NCBI GenBank assembly: GCA_958296055.1
Contig: CATQHS010000001.1
Location: 2,142,277 to 2,206,276 of the forward strand
DNA from: an uncultured Acidimicrobiales bacterium
Lineage (GTDB): Bacteria > Actinomycetota > Acidimicrobiia > Acidimicrobiales > Aldehydirespiratoraceae
DNA length: 64,000 nucleotides
Direction: 5' to 3'
The translations under genes and the position numbers were made by a program. Shown one piece after another: positions 31,800 to 43,980 of this stretch. Numbering within the stretch: position 1 is the stretch's first letter; every line of letters begins with the position of its first letter. Below the pieces are notes generated by a model. It was not told where the DNA came from. It saw only the letters and a list, made by a program, of their open reading frames with translations, and did not search any database.

Positions 31800-32674
31800 G
31801 CATCTTCGTGGACTCCGACACCCGGGTCGTCTACCAGGGCCTCACCGGGTCCCAAGGCCGCTATTACGGCCTGCTCAACCGGGACTACGGCACCCAGGTC
31901 GTGGCCGGCACCAACCCCCGCAAAGCCGGCGCCGACGTGGACGGGGTGCCGATCTTCGCCACCGTGGCCGAGGCGGTGGAAGCCGCCGGCGCCACCGCAA
32001 GCTGCATCTTCGTGCCCGCCCCCGGCGTGCGCGACGCGGTGCTGGAGGCGGCCGCCGGCGGCGTCGGGCTGATCATCGCCATCACCGAGGGAGTGCCGGC
32101 CCACGACGAGGCCTACGTGTACAACCGGCTGCGCCGGGACCACCCGGACGTGCGCCTGATCGGCCCCAACTGCCCCGGCGCCATCAGCCCGGGCCAGTGC
32201 AACATCGGCATCACCGCCGGCCACATCGCCCTCCCCGGCGGGCCGGTGGGGATCGTCAGCCGCTCGGGCACCCTCACCTACCAGGCCCTCTACGAGCTCA
32301 AGCAGCAGGGGATCGGGGTCACCACCTGCGTCGGCATCGGCGGCGACCCGGTGCCGGGCACCAGCTTCGTCGACTGCCTGGAGGCCTTCGAGAACGACCC
32401 CGAGACCGAGGCGGTGATGATGATCGGCGAGATCGGGGGTTCGGCCGAGGAGGAGGCGGCTGAGTTCATCGAGCGGTCTATGACCAAGCCGGTGGTGGCC
32501 TACGTGGCCGGGGTGACCGCCCCCCCGGGCAAGAAGATGGGCCACGCCGGGGCCATCGTCTCGGGGGGCCGGGGCACGGCTGCGGCCAAGATAGAGGCCT
32601 TGGAGCGGGCCGGGGCCCGGGTGGGCTCCAACCCCACCGAGGCCGGCCGGCTGATGGCCGAGACCGTGGCCTGA
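31796..32674 (+). CDS. sucD: Succinyl-CoA synthetase, alpha subunit
   Basis: Forms the phosphohistidine intermediate and binds CoA; 292 aa. VVYQGLTGSQGRYYG, AGTNPRKAG, IGPNCPGAISP, GIVSRSGTLTYQA and the active-site GHAGAIVSGGRGTAAAK (catalytic His) are all present. The GTG at 31796 overlaps the sucC stop (GTGA); the longer frame back to 30626 is a shadow of sucC. Confidence 0.97.
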   Translation: MSIFVDSDTRVVYQGLTGSQGRYYGLLNRDYGTQVVAGTNPRKAGADVDGVPIFATVAEAVEAAGATASCIFVPAPGVRDAVLEAAAGGVGLIIAITEGVPAHDEAYVYNRLRRDHPDVRLIGPNCPGAISPGQCNIGITAGHIALPGGPVGIVSRSGTLTYQALYELKQQGIGVTTCVGIGGDPVPGTSFVDCLEAFENDPETEAVMMIGEIGGSAEEEAAEFIERSMTKPVVAYVAGVTAPPGKKMGHAGAIVSGGRGTAAAKIEALERAGARVGSNPTEAGRLMAETVA

Positions 32675-32718
32675 GGGACCCCGGCCCGACGGTGACCTGA
32701 GATCGCGGCCCGAGAACC

Positions 32719-34521
32719 GTGACCCCGAAGAGCCCGGCCCCGGACTCGGGCCTAACAGAGTTGGACGCTGGTCCGGCCCCGACCCGGCGGGCGCTGATCT
32801 CGGTCTCCGATAAGACCGGGCTGGTCGATTTCGCCCGAGGCCTGGACCGGCTCGGCTGGGCGCTGATCGCCAGCCGGGGCACGGCCGGGGCGCTGGCCGC
32901 CGCCGGCCTGGCCGTTACCGACGCCGCCGACCACACCGGGTCGCCGCCCATGCTCGGCCACCGGGTGGTGACCCTGCACCCCCGCCTCCACGGCGGCATC
33001 CTGGCCGACCGGGACGACCCGGCCCACCGGGCCGATCTCGAAGCCCACGGCATCGATCCCATCGACTTGGTGGTGGTGAACCTCTACCCGTTCGCCGACC
33101 GGCCCGGGCCGGAGACCATCGATGTGGGCGGCCCGGCCCTGGTGCGGGCCGCGGCCAAGAACTGCGCCGATGTGGGGGTGGTGACCGACCCCGCCGACTA
33201 CGCCGGGGTTCTGGCCGAGCTGGAGGCGACCGGCGAGCTGTCCGCCGCCACCCGTAGCCAGCTTGCCCGGCGAGCCTTCGCCCTCACTGCCGCCTACGAC
33301 GCCGCCATCGCCGCCTGGCTGGACGAAACCGACCCCGGCGAGACCAGCGCCGACCCCGCCCCGCCCCCCGACCCCGCCCCCGGCGAGACCCGCCCCGACG
33401 CCGCCCCCGCCCCCGGCCCGACCCTCAGCCCGACCCGCGCCGACCCCGGCCCCGACGGCGCCTTCCCGCCCGCCATCGGCTTGACCCTGGAGCGGGCCTC
33501 GGAGCTGCGCTACGGCGAGAACCCCCATCAGCGGGCCGCCCGCTACCGCCGCCCCGGCCGTCCCGGCTTCTGGGACGGCGTGGTCCAGCACGGCGGCTTG
33601 GCCCTCGGCTACCTCAACCTGCTCGACGCTGCCGCGGCCTGGGGCCTAGTGCAGGACCTGGGCCCCGACCCGGCCGCGGTCATCGTCAAGCACGCCAACC
33701 CCTGCGGCGCGGCCGCCGCCGCCACCCTGGCCTCCGCCTACGACCGGGCCTATCGCTGCGACCCCCGCAGCGCCTTCGGCGGTATCGTGGCCGCCAACCG
33801 GGTCATCGACTCCGCGGTCGCCGAGGCCATGGCCGCCGCCGCCCAGGCCGACGTGGTGATCGCCCCCGGATACGCCCCCGGCGCGGTCGAGCGGCTGACC
33901 GCCCGCCGCCAGAACACCCGGCTCCTCCAAGCCCCCGCCGACTGCCAACCCCCGCCAGCCCCGGTGTCACCCCCGCTGGCCCCGCTGGCCCCGCCCGCCC
34001 CGGTGTCAGCCCCGCCCGGCCCGGCTCCCGATTCGGTCCAACCCCCGCCCGGCCCGAGCACAGTCGTCCGGTCCCTGGGCCCCGACGGCGCCGACCTGCT
34101 GGTGCAGGACGCCCCCCGCTTCGACTCCGACCCGGCCGACTGGACGGTGGTCACCGCCCGCCGCCCCACCGAATCCGAGCTGGCCGACGCCGTCTTCGCC
34201 TGGCGGGTCTGCGCCCACACCGCCTCCAACGCCGTGGTCTTGGCCCGCGACCGCACCGCCTGGGGGATCGGGGCCGGCCAGCAGAACCGGGTGGAGGCCG
34301 GGCTTCTGGCCGCGGCCCGGGCCCGGGGCCGGGCCGCCGGGGGGGCCTGCGCCAGCGACGGCTTCTACCCCTTCGGCGACGGCATCGAGGCCGCAGCCGA
34401 CGCCGGGGCGGCCGTCGTGGTCCAGCCCGGCGGGTCGGTGAACGACGAGACCGTGATCGCCGCCGCCGACCGGCTCGGCCTGGCCATGGTGTTCACCGGC
34501 GAGCGCCAGTTCCGGCACTGA
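32719..34521 (+). CDS. purH: Bifunctional AICAR transformylase / IMP cyclohydrolase
   Basis: Last two steps of IMP synthesis; 600 aa. The MGS-type cyclohydrolase domain ([35 protein letters not shown]) is followed by the AICARFT domain ([24 protein letters not shown] with the catalytic Lys-His, [22 protein letters not shown]). Two Pro-rich insertions, roughly residues 210-250 between the domains and 410-450 inside the second, are foreign to the family and make it longer than the usual ~520 aa. GTG start at 32719. Confidence 0.95.
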   Translation: MTPKSPAPDSGLTELDAGPAPTRRALISVSDKTGLVDFARGLDRLGWALIASRGTAGALAAAGLAVTDAADHTGSPPMLGHRVVTLHPRLHGGILADRDDPAHRADLEAHGIDPIDLVVVNLYPFADRPGPETIDVGGPALVRAAAKNCADVGVVTDPADYAGVLAELEATGELSAATRSQLARRAFALTAAYDAAIAAWLDETDPGETSADPAPPPDPAPGETRPDAAPAPGPTLSPTRADPGPDGAFPPAIGLTLERASELRYGENPHQRAARYRRPGRPGFWDGVVQHGGLALGYLNLLDAAAAWGLVQDLGPDPAAVIVKHANPCGAAAAATLASAYDRAYRCDPRSAFGGIVAANRVIDSAVAEAMAAAAQADVVIAPGYAPGAVERLTARRQNTRLLQAPADCQPPPAPVSPPLAPLAPPAPVSAPPGPAPDSVQPPPGPSTVVRSLGPDGADLLVQDAPRFDSDPADWTVVTARRPTESELADAVFAWRVCAHTASNAVVLARDRTAWGIGAGQQNRVEAGLLAAARARGRAAGGACASDGFYPFGDGIEAAADAGAAVVVQPGGSVNDETVIAAADRLGLAMVFTGERQFRH

Positions 34522-34523
34522 TC

Positions 34524-35282
34524 ATGCCCCCGCCGCCAACCCCGTCAACCCCGTCAACCCCGTCAACCCCGCCAACCCCGTCATCGGCCCCCCCATCCCT
34601 ACAGGACCGGGTCCAGCGCATCGCCCGGCGCCGCAGCTCCCGGTGGGTTTACCGGGCCACCCGCCGGACCGTGCATCTGACCCTGTACCCCTACCTGCGG
34701 GTGCAGCGCCGCGGCACCGAGCACCTCGACGTCGATGGCCCGGTCATCGTGGCCCCCGTGCACCGGTCCAACCTCGACGCCCCCCTGGTGTCGGTGGCCG
34801 GGCGGATGCCCATGCGGTTCCTGGCCAAGCAGTCGCTGTTCGACAACCGCGCCTTCGGCGGGTTCCTCGCCGCCGTGGGGGCGTTCCCGGTGCGCCGGGG
34901 CGGCGTCGACCGGGAGGCGCTGCGGGTCGCGGCCGAGATCCTCGCCGCCGGCGAGAAGCTGCTGGTGTTCCCCGAGGGGTGGCGGGGCTCGGGCCCGAAG
35001 GTGCAGGGGGTCTTCGCCGGCGTGAGCTGGCTGGCCTTCAAGACCGGCGCCGTCGTCGTGCCGGTGGGCGTGGCCGGCACCGAGGCGGCCATGCCCCCCG
35101 GGGCCCGGTTCCCGAGACGGGTTCGGGCGGCCGTCGTGGTCGGCCCCCCCATCGCCCCGCCCGCGGCCCCGGCGACCGCCGGCCGGGCGAGCCGCGTCGA
35201 GCGGTCCCGCTATTCCGAGATGCTGACCGCCCGCCTCCAGGCCGTCTTCGACGAGGCCCAGGCCCTGATCGCCGACCCCTGA
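34524..35282 (+). CDS. 1-acyl-sn-glycerol-3-phosphate acyltransferase (PlsC-like)
   Basis: Acylates lysophosphatidate in phospholipid synthesis. The acyltransferase motif HRSNLD (HX4D) is in [24 protein letters not shown] replaces the usual [16 protein letters not shown] and [13 protein letters not shown] are typical. The N terminus has an in-frame 9-bp minisatellite (five copies, 34537-34581) encoding Thr-Pro-Ser repeats. It starts 2 nt after purH, so it is in the same unit. 252 aa. Confidence 0.88.
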   Translation: MPPPPTPSTPSTPSTPPTPSSAPPSLQDRVQRIARRRSSRWVYRATRRTVHLTLYPYLRVQRRGTEHLDVDGPVIVAPVHRSNLDAPLVSVAGRMPMRFLAKQSLFDNRAFGGFLAAVGAFPVRRGGVDREALRVAAEILAAGEKLLVFPEGWRGSGPKVQGVFAGVSWLAFKTGAVVVPVGVAGTEAAMPPGARFPRRVRAAVVVGPPIAPPAAPATAGRASRVERSRYSEMLTARLQAVFDEAQALIADP

Positions 35283-35365
35283 CCCGCCGCCGAACCCGGC
35301 TGGCCCCGACCTGCTGGCCTGGTCCGATTAGAGACCTCCCCCGAGCCCCAGTTAGCCTCAAACGA

Positions 35366-36562
<1,197 letters not shown>

Positions 36563-36615
36563 CCGCCGCCGCCGCAGGCCCGGCCCCGAGGCTCACCCGC
36601 CGACCCTGACCGCAC

Positions 36616-37827
36616 TCAGGGCGAATCGAACAGCCTCACCGTGAACCGCTCGTGGGCCTCGACCAACTCGGGGTCGGTGCCGTTGTGCTCCCGCATTCCC
36701 CTCACGATCTTGCGGGGCACCCCCAGCCCCATGTGCTCCACGTAGCCGTAGTCGCGCATCACGTCCTTGAGCATCGGGTTGCGGGCCGTCCTCACCCCGG
36801 CCCGCATCGCCTCCGGGGTTACCCCGTTGGCCAGCCGCCCCGGCGACACCACCTCCAGCCGGTCCGAGTAGACGACCAACTCGACGTCGGTGCCCGACAG
36901 CAGGTAGTCGCGGTGGATCAGCGCGTTGACGACCGCCTCCCGGACCACTTCGTCGGGGTAGGTCCGCCGCTCCACCCGCCGGGCCCCGTCCTCCAGCGTG
37001 GCCGTGACCCGGGTGTTGCGCCGCACGAAGCTCACCGCCTCCTCCACCAGCCCCGGCTCGGCCAGCTTCCCGGCTTGGGTCAGCAGCGGCACCATCGGCC
37101 CCCGCAGCCCGGCCCGCTCGACCGCGGCGTAGTCCTTCTCGGTGCCGGGTAGCGCCACCGCATCGATCCCGGCCTGGGGCAGGAACCGGTTGGGGTCCCG
37201 CCCGAACAGCAGCATCCCCGCCACCGTCGCCGCACCGTCGGCCATCACCTCGGTCAACTCCAGCAGGTCCCCCCACGCCGAGCCGTCGTCGTCCTCGGGA
37301 ACCTCCTGCTGGCGCACCCGGCCGAAGTAGTCCCGCAGCCGCCGTTCGTCCAAGCACTCGAAGTCCGCCCCCGACAGAGGCCGCGGCTCAACGCTCAGCA
37401 CCCCCCGCTGCTCGAACAGCCGGGCCAACTCCTCGCTCGACAGCTCCCGGCTCTGCGACCCGACCCGCCCGTAGTAGGTGCGCCGGTTGTTGTGCCAGTG
37501 GCATTGCGTCTCCGCGCCCCTCAGCACCCTGACACAGGCCACGTGCCTGCCCTCCTCTACGTTTTTCACCACCTCGAAGAACGGCACGATGCCGGGCCGT
37601 ATCTTGTCCCGGCAGGCGGTCATCACCCATTCTTCGAGCCGGTCGCGGACGATCCCCGAGACGCGGCCGTCGTCCTCGACGCCGAGCAGCACCATCCCGC
37701 CTTCGAAGTTGGCGAAGGCCACCAGTTCTTTGGCCAGATCGTGGTTGGCGATGCCGTCGCGCTTGAACTCCACGCCGGAGTTCTCGCCGTTGCGGATGAT
37801 CTCGAGGAGTTGGTCGCGTGTGAGCAT
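36616..37827 (-). CDS. AlbA_2/Schlafen-type ATP-binding putative transcriptional regulator
   Basis: Resembles RNA-binding/helix-turn-helix regulators of the AlbA_2 (DUF4325-like HATPase_c_4) group. The N-terminal AlbA_2 domain shows ENSGVEFKRDGIANHDLAKELVAFANFEGGMVLLGVEDDG. A C-terminal HATPase-like part has PDEVVREAVVNALIHRDYLLSG, DRLEVVSPGRLANGVT, and ARNPMLKDVMRDYGYVEHMGLGVPR. 403 aa from the ATG at 37827; a GTG at 37863 is possible but lies directly against a TAATCT box. Stand-alone gene, regulatory target unknown; related proteins occur in stress and defence loci. Confidence 0.85.
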   Translation of the reverse strand: MLTRDQLLEIIRNGENSGVEFKRDGIANHDLAKELVAFANFEGGMVLLGVEDDGRVSGIVRDRLEEWVMTACRDKIRPGIVPFFEVVKNVEEGRHVACVRVLRGAETQCHWHNNRRTYYGRVGSQSRELSSEELARLFEQRGVLSVEPRPLSGADFECLDERRLRDYFGRVRQQEVPEDDDGSAWGDLLELTEVMADGAATVAGMLLFGRDPNRFLPQAGIDAVALPGTEKDYAAVERAGLRGPMVPLLTQAGKLAEPGLVEEAVSFVRRNTRVTATLEDGARRVERRTYPDEVVREAVVNALIHRDYLLSGTDVELVVYSDRLEVVSPGRLANGVTPEAMRAGVRTARNPMLKDVMRDYGYVEHMGLGVPRKIVRGMREHNGTDPELVEAHERFTVRLFDSP

Positions 37828-37914
37828 GTGAGCGTTCCCGGCCGCGGGCGTTCCTGCCGCCACAGATTAGGGTTGCGGCCCGGCTGGCGTTAGGAGGCCG
37901 GCGATAAGAGGGGA

Positions 37915-38697
37915 GTGAACTTGTCAGAGCCCGGTCCGCCCGCGAGGAGATTCGACGGCAAGGTCGCCATCGTCACCGGCGCCGGCCAGGGCATCGGCGA
38001 GGCCTACGCCCGCCACCTGGCCCGCCTCGGCGCTCAGGTCGTCGCCGCCGACATCAACGAAGACAACGGCCGGCAAGTGGCGGCCGACATCGCCGCCGAG
38101 GGAGGCGCCGCCGTCTTCACCCCGGTGGACGTGGCCGACCCGGCCTCGGCCGAGGCCATGGCCGCGGCGGCCGTCAACGCCTGCGGCGGCATCGACTACC
38201 TGGTCAACAACGCCGCCGTCTACCACGGGATGCGCATCGAGGGCCTCACCACCGTGGACCTCGACTACTTCCACCGGTTCATGGCCGTCAACCTCTACGG
38301 CGCCTTGTACTGCACCCGGGCCGTGGTCGGCCCCATGGCCGAGCGGGGCGGCGGCGCCATCGTCAACCAGTCGTCCACCGCGGCCTGGATGCCGGTCAGC
38401 TTCTACTACGGCCTGGCCAAGCTGGGCCTCAACGGCCTCACCGCCAGCCTGGCCATGGAGCTCGGCGGCCGCAACATCCGGGTCAACGCCATCGCCCCCG
38501 GGCCGATCGACACCGAGGCCACCCGCATGGTGCTGCCCCCCGACGCCCAAGGCGCCATGACCAGCACCCTGGCCCTCAAGCGCATGGGCACCCCCGCCGA
38601 CCTGGTCGGCGCCCTGGAGTTCCTGCTGTCCGACGACGCAGCCTGGCTGACCGGCCAGATCATCAGCGTGGACGGCCTCCAGGTCACCCGGGTCTGA
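37915..38697 (+). CDS. Short-chain dehydrogenase/reductase (3-oxoacyl-ACP reductase-like)
   Basis: Classical SDR, 260 aa. VAIVTGAGQGIGEAYARHLA, VNNAAVYHG, and the active site IVNQSSTAAWMPVSFYYGLAKLG (Ser, Tyr, Lys) are intact, with NAIAPGPIDTEAT and SVDGLQ at the end. The GTG at 37915 and TTG at 37921 are both possible; AGGGGAG is better spaced for the TTG. It is followed 43 nt later by an aldehyde dehydrogenase, suggesting a shared alcohol/aldehyde or steroid/terpene oxidation role. Confidence 0.87.
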   Translation: MNLSEPGPPARRFDGKVAIVTGAGQGIGEAYARHLARLGAQVVAADINEDNGRQVAADIAAEGGAAVFTPVDVADPASAEAMAAAAVNACGGIDYLVNNAAVYHGMRIEGLTTVDLDYFHRFMAVNLYGALYCTRAVVGPMAERGGGAIVNQSSTAAWMPVSFYYGLAKLGLNGLTASLAMELGGRNIRVNAIAPGPIDTEATRMVLPPDAQGAMTSTLALKRMGTPADLVGALEFLLSDDAAWLTGQIISVDGLQVTRV

Positions 38698-38740
38698 CGG
38701 CCGGGTTCTCACCGCGGACAGCGCCGGGGCGCATCGGGCC

Positions 38741-40204
38741 GTGTGGCGCGGCGAGCGGCTCCTGATCGACGGCGACCTGGTCCCCGCCGCCGGCGGCCGC
38801 ACCTACGAGAACGTCGACCCCGCCACCGGGGAGGTGCTGGGGACGGCCGCCGACGCCAACACCGCCGACGCCGACGCCGCGGTGGCCGCGGCCCGGCAGG
38901 CCTTCGACGCCACCGGATGGCCCACCGACCACGCCTTCCGGTCCCGCTGCCTGCGCCAGCTCCATCAGGCCCTGCTCGACCGTCTGGAGGACCTGAGGGC
39001 CTTGGTCGTGGCTGAGGCGGGCGCCCCGGTCCTGCTCACCCGGGCCGGACCCCAGCTCGACATCCCGGTCGAAATGGTGGCCTGGGTGGCCGACCTGCTC
39101 GACTCCTACCAGTGGTCCCGCGACCTGGGAGTGGCCGAGATCATGGGCGGGCGGCACCGCCGCTGGGTGGAGAGGGAGCCGGCCGGGGTGGTGGCGGCCA
39201 TCACCCCCTACAACTTCCCGATCCAGATCAACCTGGCCAAGCTGGCCCCGGCTCTGGCCGCCGGCTGCACGGTCGTGCTCAAAGGGGCGCCCGAAACGCC
39301 CTGGTCGGCGCTGGCCCTAGGCGAGCTGATCGCGGCCGAGACCGAGATCCCGCCCGGCGTGGTCAACGTCCTCACCGGGTCCGGCCCCGAGACCGGCCGG
39401 GCCCTCACCGCCCACCCCGACGTCGACATGATCAGCTTCACCGGCTCCACTCCGACCGGGAGGCAGGTCATGGCCGCGGCCGCCCCCACCGTGAAGAAGG
39501 TGTTCCTGGAGCTGGGCGGCAAGGGCCCGTGCGTGATCCTCGACGACGCCGACCTCAAAGAGGCCGTGACCTTCGCCGCGGCCTCGGTGTGCGTCCACGC
39601 CGGCCAGGGGTGCGCCATCACCACCCGGATGCTGGTGCCGGCCGACCGTCACGACGAGGCAGTGGAGCGGGCCGCGGCCGTCCTCGAGCGCGTCCCCTAC
39701 GGCGATCCCGCCGATGAGTCCAACCTGATGGGCCCGCTCATCAGCGAGGCCCAGCGGAGCCGGGTCGAGTCGCTGGTGGAGGCGGCCGCAGCCTCCGGCG
39801 CCACCGTGGTGACCGGCGGCAGCCGGCCCGAGCACCTGCGGCGCGGGTTCTTCTACCGGCCCACCCTGCTGTCGGGGGTGGGCGAGGCCGACGCCATCGC
39901 CCAAGAGGAGGTCTTCGGCCCGGTCCTGGCCGTACTGGCCCACCGCGGCGACGACGATGCCGTCCGCATGGCCAACAACTCCCTCTACGGGCTGGCGGGC
40001 GCGGTGTTCAGCGCCGACCCCGAGCGGGCCCGGACCGCGGCCCGGGCCATCCGCTCGGGCGCCGTCAGCGTCAACGGCGGCATCTACTATGGCCCCGACG
40101 CCCCCTTCGGGGGGTACAAGCAGTCGGGCACAGGCCGGGAGATGGGCGTGGCCGGGTTCGAGGAGTTCCTGGAGATGAAGACGCTGGCCGAGCCGGCCGA
40201 GTGA
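38741..40204 (+). CDS. NAD(P)-dependent aldehyde dehydrogenase
   Basis: ALDH-superfamily enzyme, 487 aa. The Rossmann region has VVAAITPYNFPIQINLAKLAPAL and FTGSTPTGRQVM; the catalytic Glu lies in FLELGGKGPCVIL and the catalytic Cys in VHAGQGCAITTR. EEVFGPVLAV and PFGGYKQSGTGREMG are family signatures. GTG start. Its stop overlaps the next gene's GTG by 4 nt. Substrate not determinable. Confidence 0.92.
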   Translation: MWRGERLLIDGDLVPAAGGRTYENVDPATGEVLGTAADANTADADAAVAAARQAFDATGWPTDHAFRSRCLRQLHQALLDRLEDLRALVVAEAGAPVLLTRAGPQLDIPVEMVAWVADLLDSYQWSRDLGVAEIMGGRHRRWVEREPAGVVAAITPYNFPIQINLAKLAPALAAGCTVVLKGAPETPWSALALGELIAAETEIPPGVVNVLTGSGPETGRALTAHPDVDMISFTGSTPTGRQVMAAAAPTVKKVFLELGGKGPCVILDDADLKEAVTFAAASVCVHAGQGCAITTRMLVPADRHDEAVERAAAVLERVPYGDPADESNLMGPLISEAQRSRVESLVEAAAASGATVVTGGSRPEHLRRGFFYRPTLLSGVGEADAIAQEEVFGPVLAVLAHRGDDDAVRMANNSLYGLAGAVFSADPERARTAARAIRSGAVSVNGGIYYGPDAPFGGYKQSGTGREMGVAGFEEFLEMKTLAEPAE

Positions 40205-42039
40205 CCCCGACCGACCATCCCGTCCGGCCTCCCTCCCGAGCGGGCCGAGTGAGCATGACCCGGCGGGGGTTTCGCCTGATCATGCGCTCGGTGCGGGCCC
40301 ATACGTGGCCCCACGCCGTCGCCATCGGGGGGGCCACCGGCTATGTGGCCGCCACCGTGGCCGGGGCCTGGATGCTGGGCTGGATCACCGACCGGGTCAT
40401 CGTCGCCTCCTTCGAGGACCGCCCCGACGCCCGCGCCCTGGTGGTGGCCGGGGCCGGGATCATCGGGTTCTCGGCCGCCACCGGTGCCTCGGTGGTGGTC
40501 CGGCGCTGGTTCCTGTCCATGGCCGAGCTGCGCACCCAGCGGGACTGGCGCCGCCAGCTCCTGCACCACTACCTCGACGCCCCGATCAGCTTCCACCGGG
40601 ACCGGCCGGCCGGCGAGCTGCTGGCCCACGCCGACGCCGACGTGCAGACCGCCACCATGGTGCTCAAGCCGCTGGCCTTCTCGTTGAGCGTGGTGCTGCT
40701 GGCCGGGGTGGCCTTGGTCATGCTGCTGTTCGTTCACCCGCTGCTGGCGCTGATCGCCGCGGTGCTGTTCCCGGCTCTGGCCGTCATCAGCCGGACCTAC
40801 ACCCGCCGGGTGGAGGCCCCCTCGGCCGTGGTCCAGCGCCGGGTTGGCGAAGTATCGGCGGTGGCCCACGAAAGCTTCGACGGCGCCTTGGTGGTGAAGA
40901 CCCTGGGCCGGGAGCGGGCCGAGATCGAGCGGCTCCGGGCCGCGTCGGAACTGCTGCGGGTCGAGCGGGTCCGGGTGGGCCGCATGCGGGGGACCTTCGA
41001 GCCCCTCATCGACGCCCTTCCCACTGTCGGCACCATCATGCTGGTGCTGGTCGGGGCCTGGCTGGTGGACCAGGGCTCGGCCACGCCCGGCGACTTGGTC
41101 CTGGCCGCCACGCTGTTCTCCCTGCTGGCCCTGCCCTTGAGGGTGGTCGGGTTCTTCTTGGAGGAGATGCCCCGGTCGGTGGTCTCCCTGGACCGCATCG
41201 ACCGGGTGATGGCCGCTCCGGCCGCAGCCGGCCCCGCTCCGGCGGTCTCGCCTGACTCCGCGCCTCCGGTCCCGGCTGACTTGGCCTCGGGCCCGCTGGC
41301 GGTGGAGATCGAGGACCTAGTGGTGAGCCACGCCGGCCACCGGGTGCTCGACGGGGTGAACCTGGCGGTGGCGCCGGGCGAGACGGTGGCCTTGGTCGGC
41401 GCCACCGGCGCCGGCAAGTCCACTCTGCTGGAGGCCGTCGCCGGTCTGGTCGGGCCGGACCGGGGGTCGATCCGCCTCGGCGGCGTTCCCCGCTCGGAGA
41501 TCGACCCGGACGAGCTGCATCGGGCCGTGGCCCTGGTGTTCCAGGAGACCTTCCTCTTCGCCGGATCGGTGGCCGAGAACGTGGCCGGCCCGGAGGACCC
41601 CGACGGCCAGGGCGGCGCTTACCCCGGCCCGGAGGCGGTGGCGGCCGCCCTGGGGATCGCCCACGCCGACGGGTTCGTCGCCGACCTGGCCGGTGAGACC
41701 GCCGCCGCGGTGGGCGAACGGGGCATCACCTTGTCGGGCGGCCAGCGCCAGCGGCTCGCCCTGGCCCGGGCCCTGGCCCGGTCGCCCCGCCTGCTGATGC
41801 TCGACGACGCCACCAGCGCGGTGGACCCTCGGGTCGAGAGCGAGATCATCGCCGACCTCCGGGCCGGGTACGCCTCCACCCTTTTGATCGTGGCCCACCG
41901 GTCCTCCACCATCGCCGGCGCCGACCGGGTGATCTACCTCGACCGGGGCCGGGTGGCGGCCTCGGGAACCCATGCCGAACTGCTGGCCCGCTCCGACTAC
42001 CGGGCCCTGGTCACCGCCTACGAGACCCAAGGCGCCTGA
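40201..42039 (+). CDS. ABC exporter half-transporter, degenerate-site subunit
   Basis: Type I exporter with a six-helix membrane domain (to about residue 330) and an ATPase domain; 612 aa. Walker A GATGAGKST, signature LSGGQRQR, Walker B LLMLDDATSAVD, where the catalytic Glu is replaced by Asp. The downstream partner has the canonical Glu. This asymmetry is the pattern of heterodimeric exporters such as TM287/288. A Pro/Ala-rich linker joins the domains. Substrate unknown. Confidence 0.9.
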   Translation: MTPTDHPVRPPSRAGRVSMTRRGFRLIMRSVRAHTWPHAVAIGGATGYVAATVAGAWMLGWITDRVIVASFEDRPDARALVVAGAGIIGFSAATGASVVVRRWFLSMAELRTQRDWRRQLLHHYLDAPISFHRDRPAGELLAHADADVQTATMVLKPLAFSLSVVLLAGVALVMLLFVHPLLALIAAVLFPALAVISRTYTRRVEAPSAVVQRRVGEVSAVAHESFDGALVVKTLGRERAEIERLRAASELLRVERVRVGRMRGTFEPLIDALPTVGTIMLVLVGAWLVDQGSATPGDLVLAATLFSLLALPLRVVGFFLEEMPRSVVSLDRIDRVMAAPAAAGPAPAVSPDSAPPVPADLASGPLAVEIEDLVVSHAGHRVLDGVNLAVAPGETVALVGATGAGKSTLLEAVAGLVGPDRGSIRLGGVPRSEIDPDELHRAVALVFQETFLFAGSVAENVAGPEDPDGQGGAYPGPEAVAAALGIAHADGFVADLAGETAAAVGERGITLSGGQRQRLALARALARSPRLLMLDDATSAVDPRVESEIIADLRAGYASTLLIVAHRSSTIAGADRVIYLDRGRVAASGTHAELLARSDYRALVTAYETQGA

Positions 42040-42041
42040 AG

Positions 42042-43910
42042 ATGCCCGACGGGCTCGACCCGAGCCGCCCCGGCCCCGAAGCCGCCGCCTTCGCCCCCGA
42101 CGCCGCCCCTGACGTCTTTGCCCCTGAAGCTGCCCCCGAAGCCCGGGCCCTGGAAGTGCTGCGCCGGGGTCTGGCGGTCAGCCCCGAACTGCGGCGGGGG
42201 ATCGGCGTCACCGCGGCCATGGCCCTGCTGGCCGCCCTGGGCCGCCTGATCATTCCCATCCTGGTCCAGCTCGTGCTCGACCACGGGGTGCTGGGGCCCG
42301 CCGGCTACCGGCCCGACGTGGTCTGGGCCCTGGCCGGTGTGGCCTTGGTGGTGGCCGCGGCGGTCATGGTCGCCAGCCGCACCGCCTATATCCGCCTGAT
42401 CGAAACGGCCGAGGGGGTGCTGCTCGGTCTGCGGGTGAAGGCCTTCGAGCACATCCACCGCCTGAGCCTGGCCGACCACGCCGACTCCCGCCGGGGCGTT
42501 CTGGTGGCCCGGGTCACCAGCGACATCGAGACCCTGGCCCAGTTCATTCAATGGGGGGCCATCACCTGGATCGTCGACGTCGCCCTGATCGTGGGCACCC
42601 TGGCCGTGATGGCCGTCTATAGCTGGCAGCTCACCGTGCTGGTGGTGCTGGTGCACCTGCCGCTACTGCCGTTCCTGCGCTGGGCCCAGCGCAGCCAGCT
42701 CCGGGCCTACTCGGTGGTGCGGGACCGGGTGGCCCACACCATGGGCCTCACCAGCGAGGCGGTGGGCGGGGCCCCGGTCATCCGCTCCTACGGGTACACC
42801 GAGCCGGTCCGGGGCCGCCTCGACCGGTCGGTGGACGGCCAGTACCGGTCCCAGCTCCGGGCCCAGATCTGGTTCGTGATCATGCTCCCCGCCGTCGACC
42901 TGGTCTCGTCGGTTTCGCTGTTCGCCGCCGTCGGGGTCGGGGTCTGGTGGGCCGGCGGCGTCGGGGTCGGCGTGGGCGAGCTGGTGGCCTTCGTGTTCTT
43001 GGTCCGGCTCCTGCTCACCCCGGTGGCTCAGCTCGGCGAGGTCCTCGACCGCACCCAGACCGCGCTGGCCGGCTGGTGGAAGGTCCTCAAGGTGTTCGAC
43101 GTGCCGGTGGAGATGACCGAGCCCGATCCTGGCCGCAAGCTGCCTCCCGGCCCGCTGGCCGTCCAGTTCCATGATGTCCGCTTCGCCTACCGCACCGGCG
43201 GGGAGGTGCTGCACGGGATCGACGTGGCCGTGCCCGGCGGCGCCCACGTGGCCGTGGTCGGCGAGACCGGCTCGGGCAAGACCACCTTCGCCCGGCTGAT
43301 CACCCGCTTGGCCGACCCCGCCGCGGGCACGGTCCGGGTCGGCGGGGTGGACTTGGCCGAGGTGGCCCCCGACGAGCGCCGCCGGCGGATACGAATGGTC
43401 CCCCAGGACGGTTTCCTGTTCGACACCACCGTCGAGCAGAACATCCGGTTCGGACGGCCCGACGCCACCGCCGCCGACGCGGCCGCCGCCATCGAAGAGC
43501 TGGGCCTTCAGACCTGGGTCGACGGCCTGGTCGACGGCCTGGACACGGTGGTGGGGGAGCGGGGCGGGCGGCTCTCGGTGGGGGAGCGCCAGCTCGTGGC
43601 CCTGGCCCGGGCCCAGGTCGCCGACCCCGGCCTGCTGGTGCTGGACGAGGCCACGTCCTCGGTGGACCCCGAGACCGAGCAGGCCCTGGCCGCCGCCCTG
43701 GCCCGGCTGGCCGTGGGCCGGACCCTGATCTCGGTCGCCCACCGCCTGAGCACCGCCGAGCGGGCCGATCTGGTGCTGGTGTTCGATGGCGGCCGGATCG
43801 TCGAGCAGGGCCCCCACGACTGGCTGGTGGCGGCCGGCGGCGTCTACCAGCGGCTCCACCGCTCCTGGGAGTCAGCCGCCGCCGGCTCGGGCCCGCCGGC
43901 CCCCGGCTGA
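42042..43910 (+). CDS. ABC exporter half-transporter, catalytic-site subunit
   Basis: Partner of the preceding gene, 2 nt apart; 622 aa. Membrane domain then ATPase domain with Walker [10 protein letters not shown], a divergent signature LSVGERQL (normally LSGGQ), and Walker [13 protein letters not shown] with the catalytic Glu. The degenerate residues are thus split between the two subunits so that one composite ATP site is impaired. The N-terminal ~35 residues are Ala/Pro-rich. Possibly a lipid or drug exporter; no substrate clue in the neighbourhood. Confidence 0.9.
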   Translation: MPDGLDPSRPGPEAAAFAPDAAPDVFAPEAAPEARALEVLRRGLAVSPELRRGIGVTAAMALLAALGRLIIPILVQLVLDHGVLGPAGYRPDVVWALAGVALVVAAAVMVASRTAYIRLIETAEGVLLGLRVKAFEHIHRLSLADHADSRRGVLVARVTSDIETLAQFIQWGAITWIVDVALIVGTLAVMAVYSWQLTVLVVLVHLPLLPFLRWAQRSQLRAYSVVRDRVAHTMGLTSEAVGGAPVIRSYGYTEPVRGRLDRSVDGQYRSQLRAQIWFVIMLPAVDLVSSVSLFAAVGVGVWWAGGVGVGVGELVAFVFLVRLLLTPVAQLGEVLDRTQTALAGWWKVLKVFDVPVEMTEPDPGRKLPPGPLAVQFHDVRFAYRTGGEVLHGIDVAVPGGAHVAVVGETGSGKTTFARLITRLADPAAGTVRVGGVDLAEVAPDERRRRIRMVPQDGFLFDTTVEQNIRFGRPDATAADAAAAIEELGLQTWVDGLVDGLDTVVGERGGRLSVGERQLVALARAQVADPGLLVLDEATSSVDPETEQALAAALARLAVGRTLISVAHRLSTAERADLVLVFDGGRIVEQGPHDWLVAAGGVYQRLHRSWESAAAGSGPPAPG

Positions 43911-43954
43911 CCCGGCCGGGATCTCGGCCCGCCGACCCCCGGCTGACCCGGCCG
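43890..43954. repeat. Tandem 29-bp repeat across the end of the ABC gene
   Basis: 43890-43918 and 43926-43954 differ at one base (36-bp period). The first copy holds the stop codon of the exporter gene and the second lies in the gap before mdh. Confidence 0.7.
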
Positions 43955-43980
43955 AAACCACCGGCTGGTACCGTCCGGGC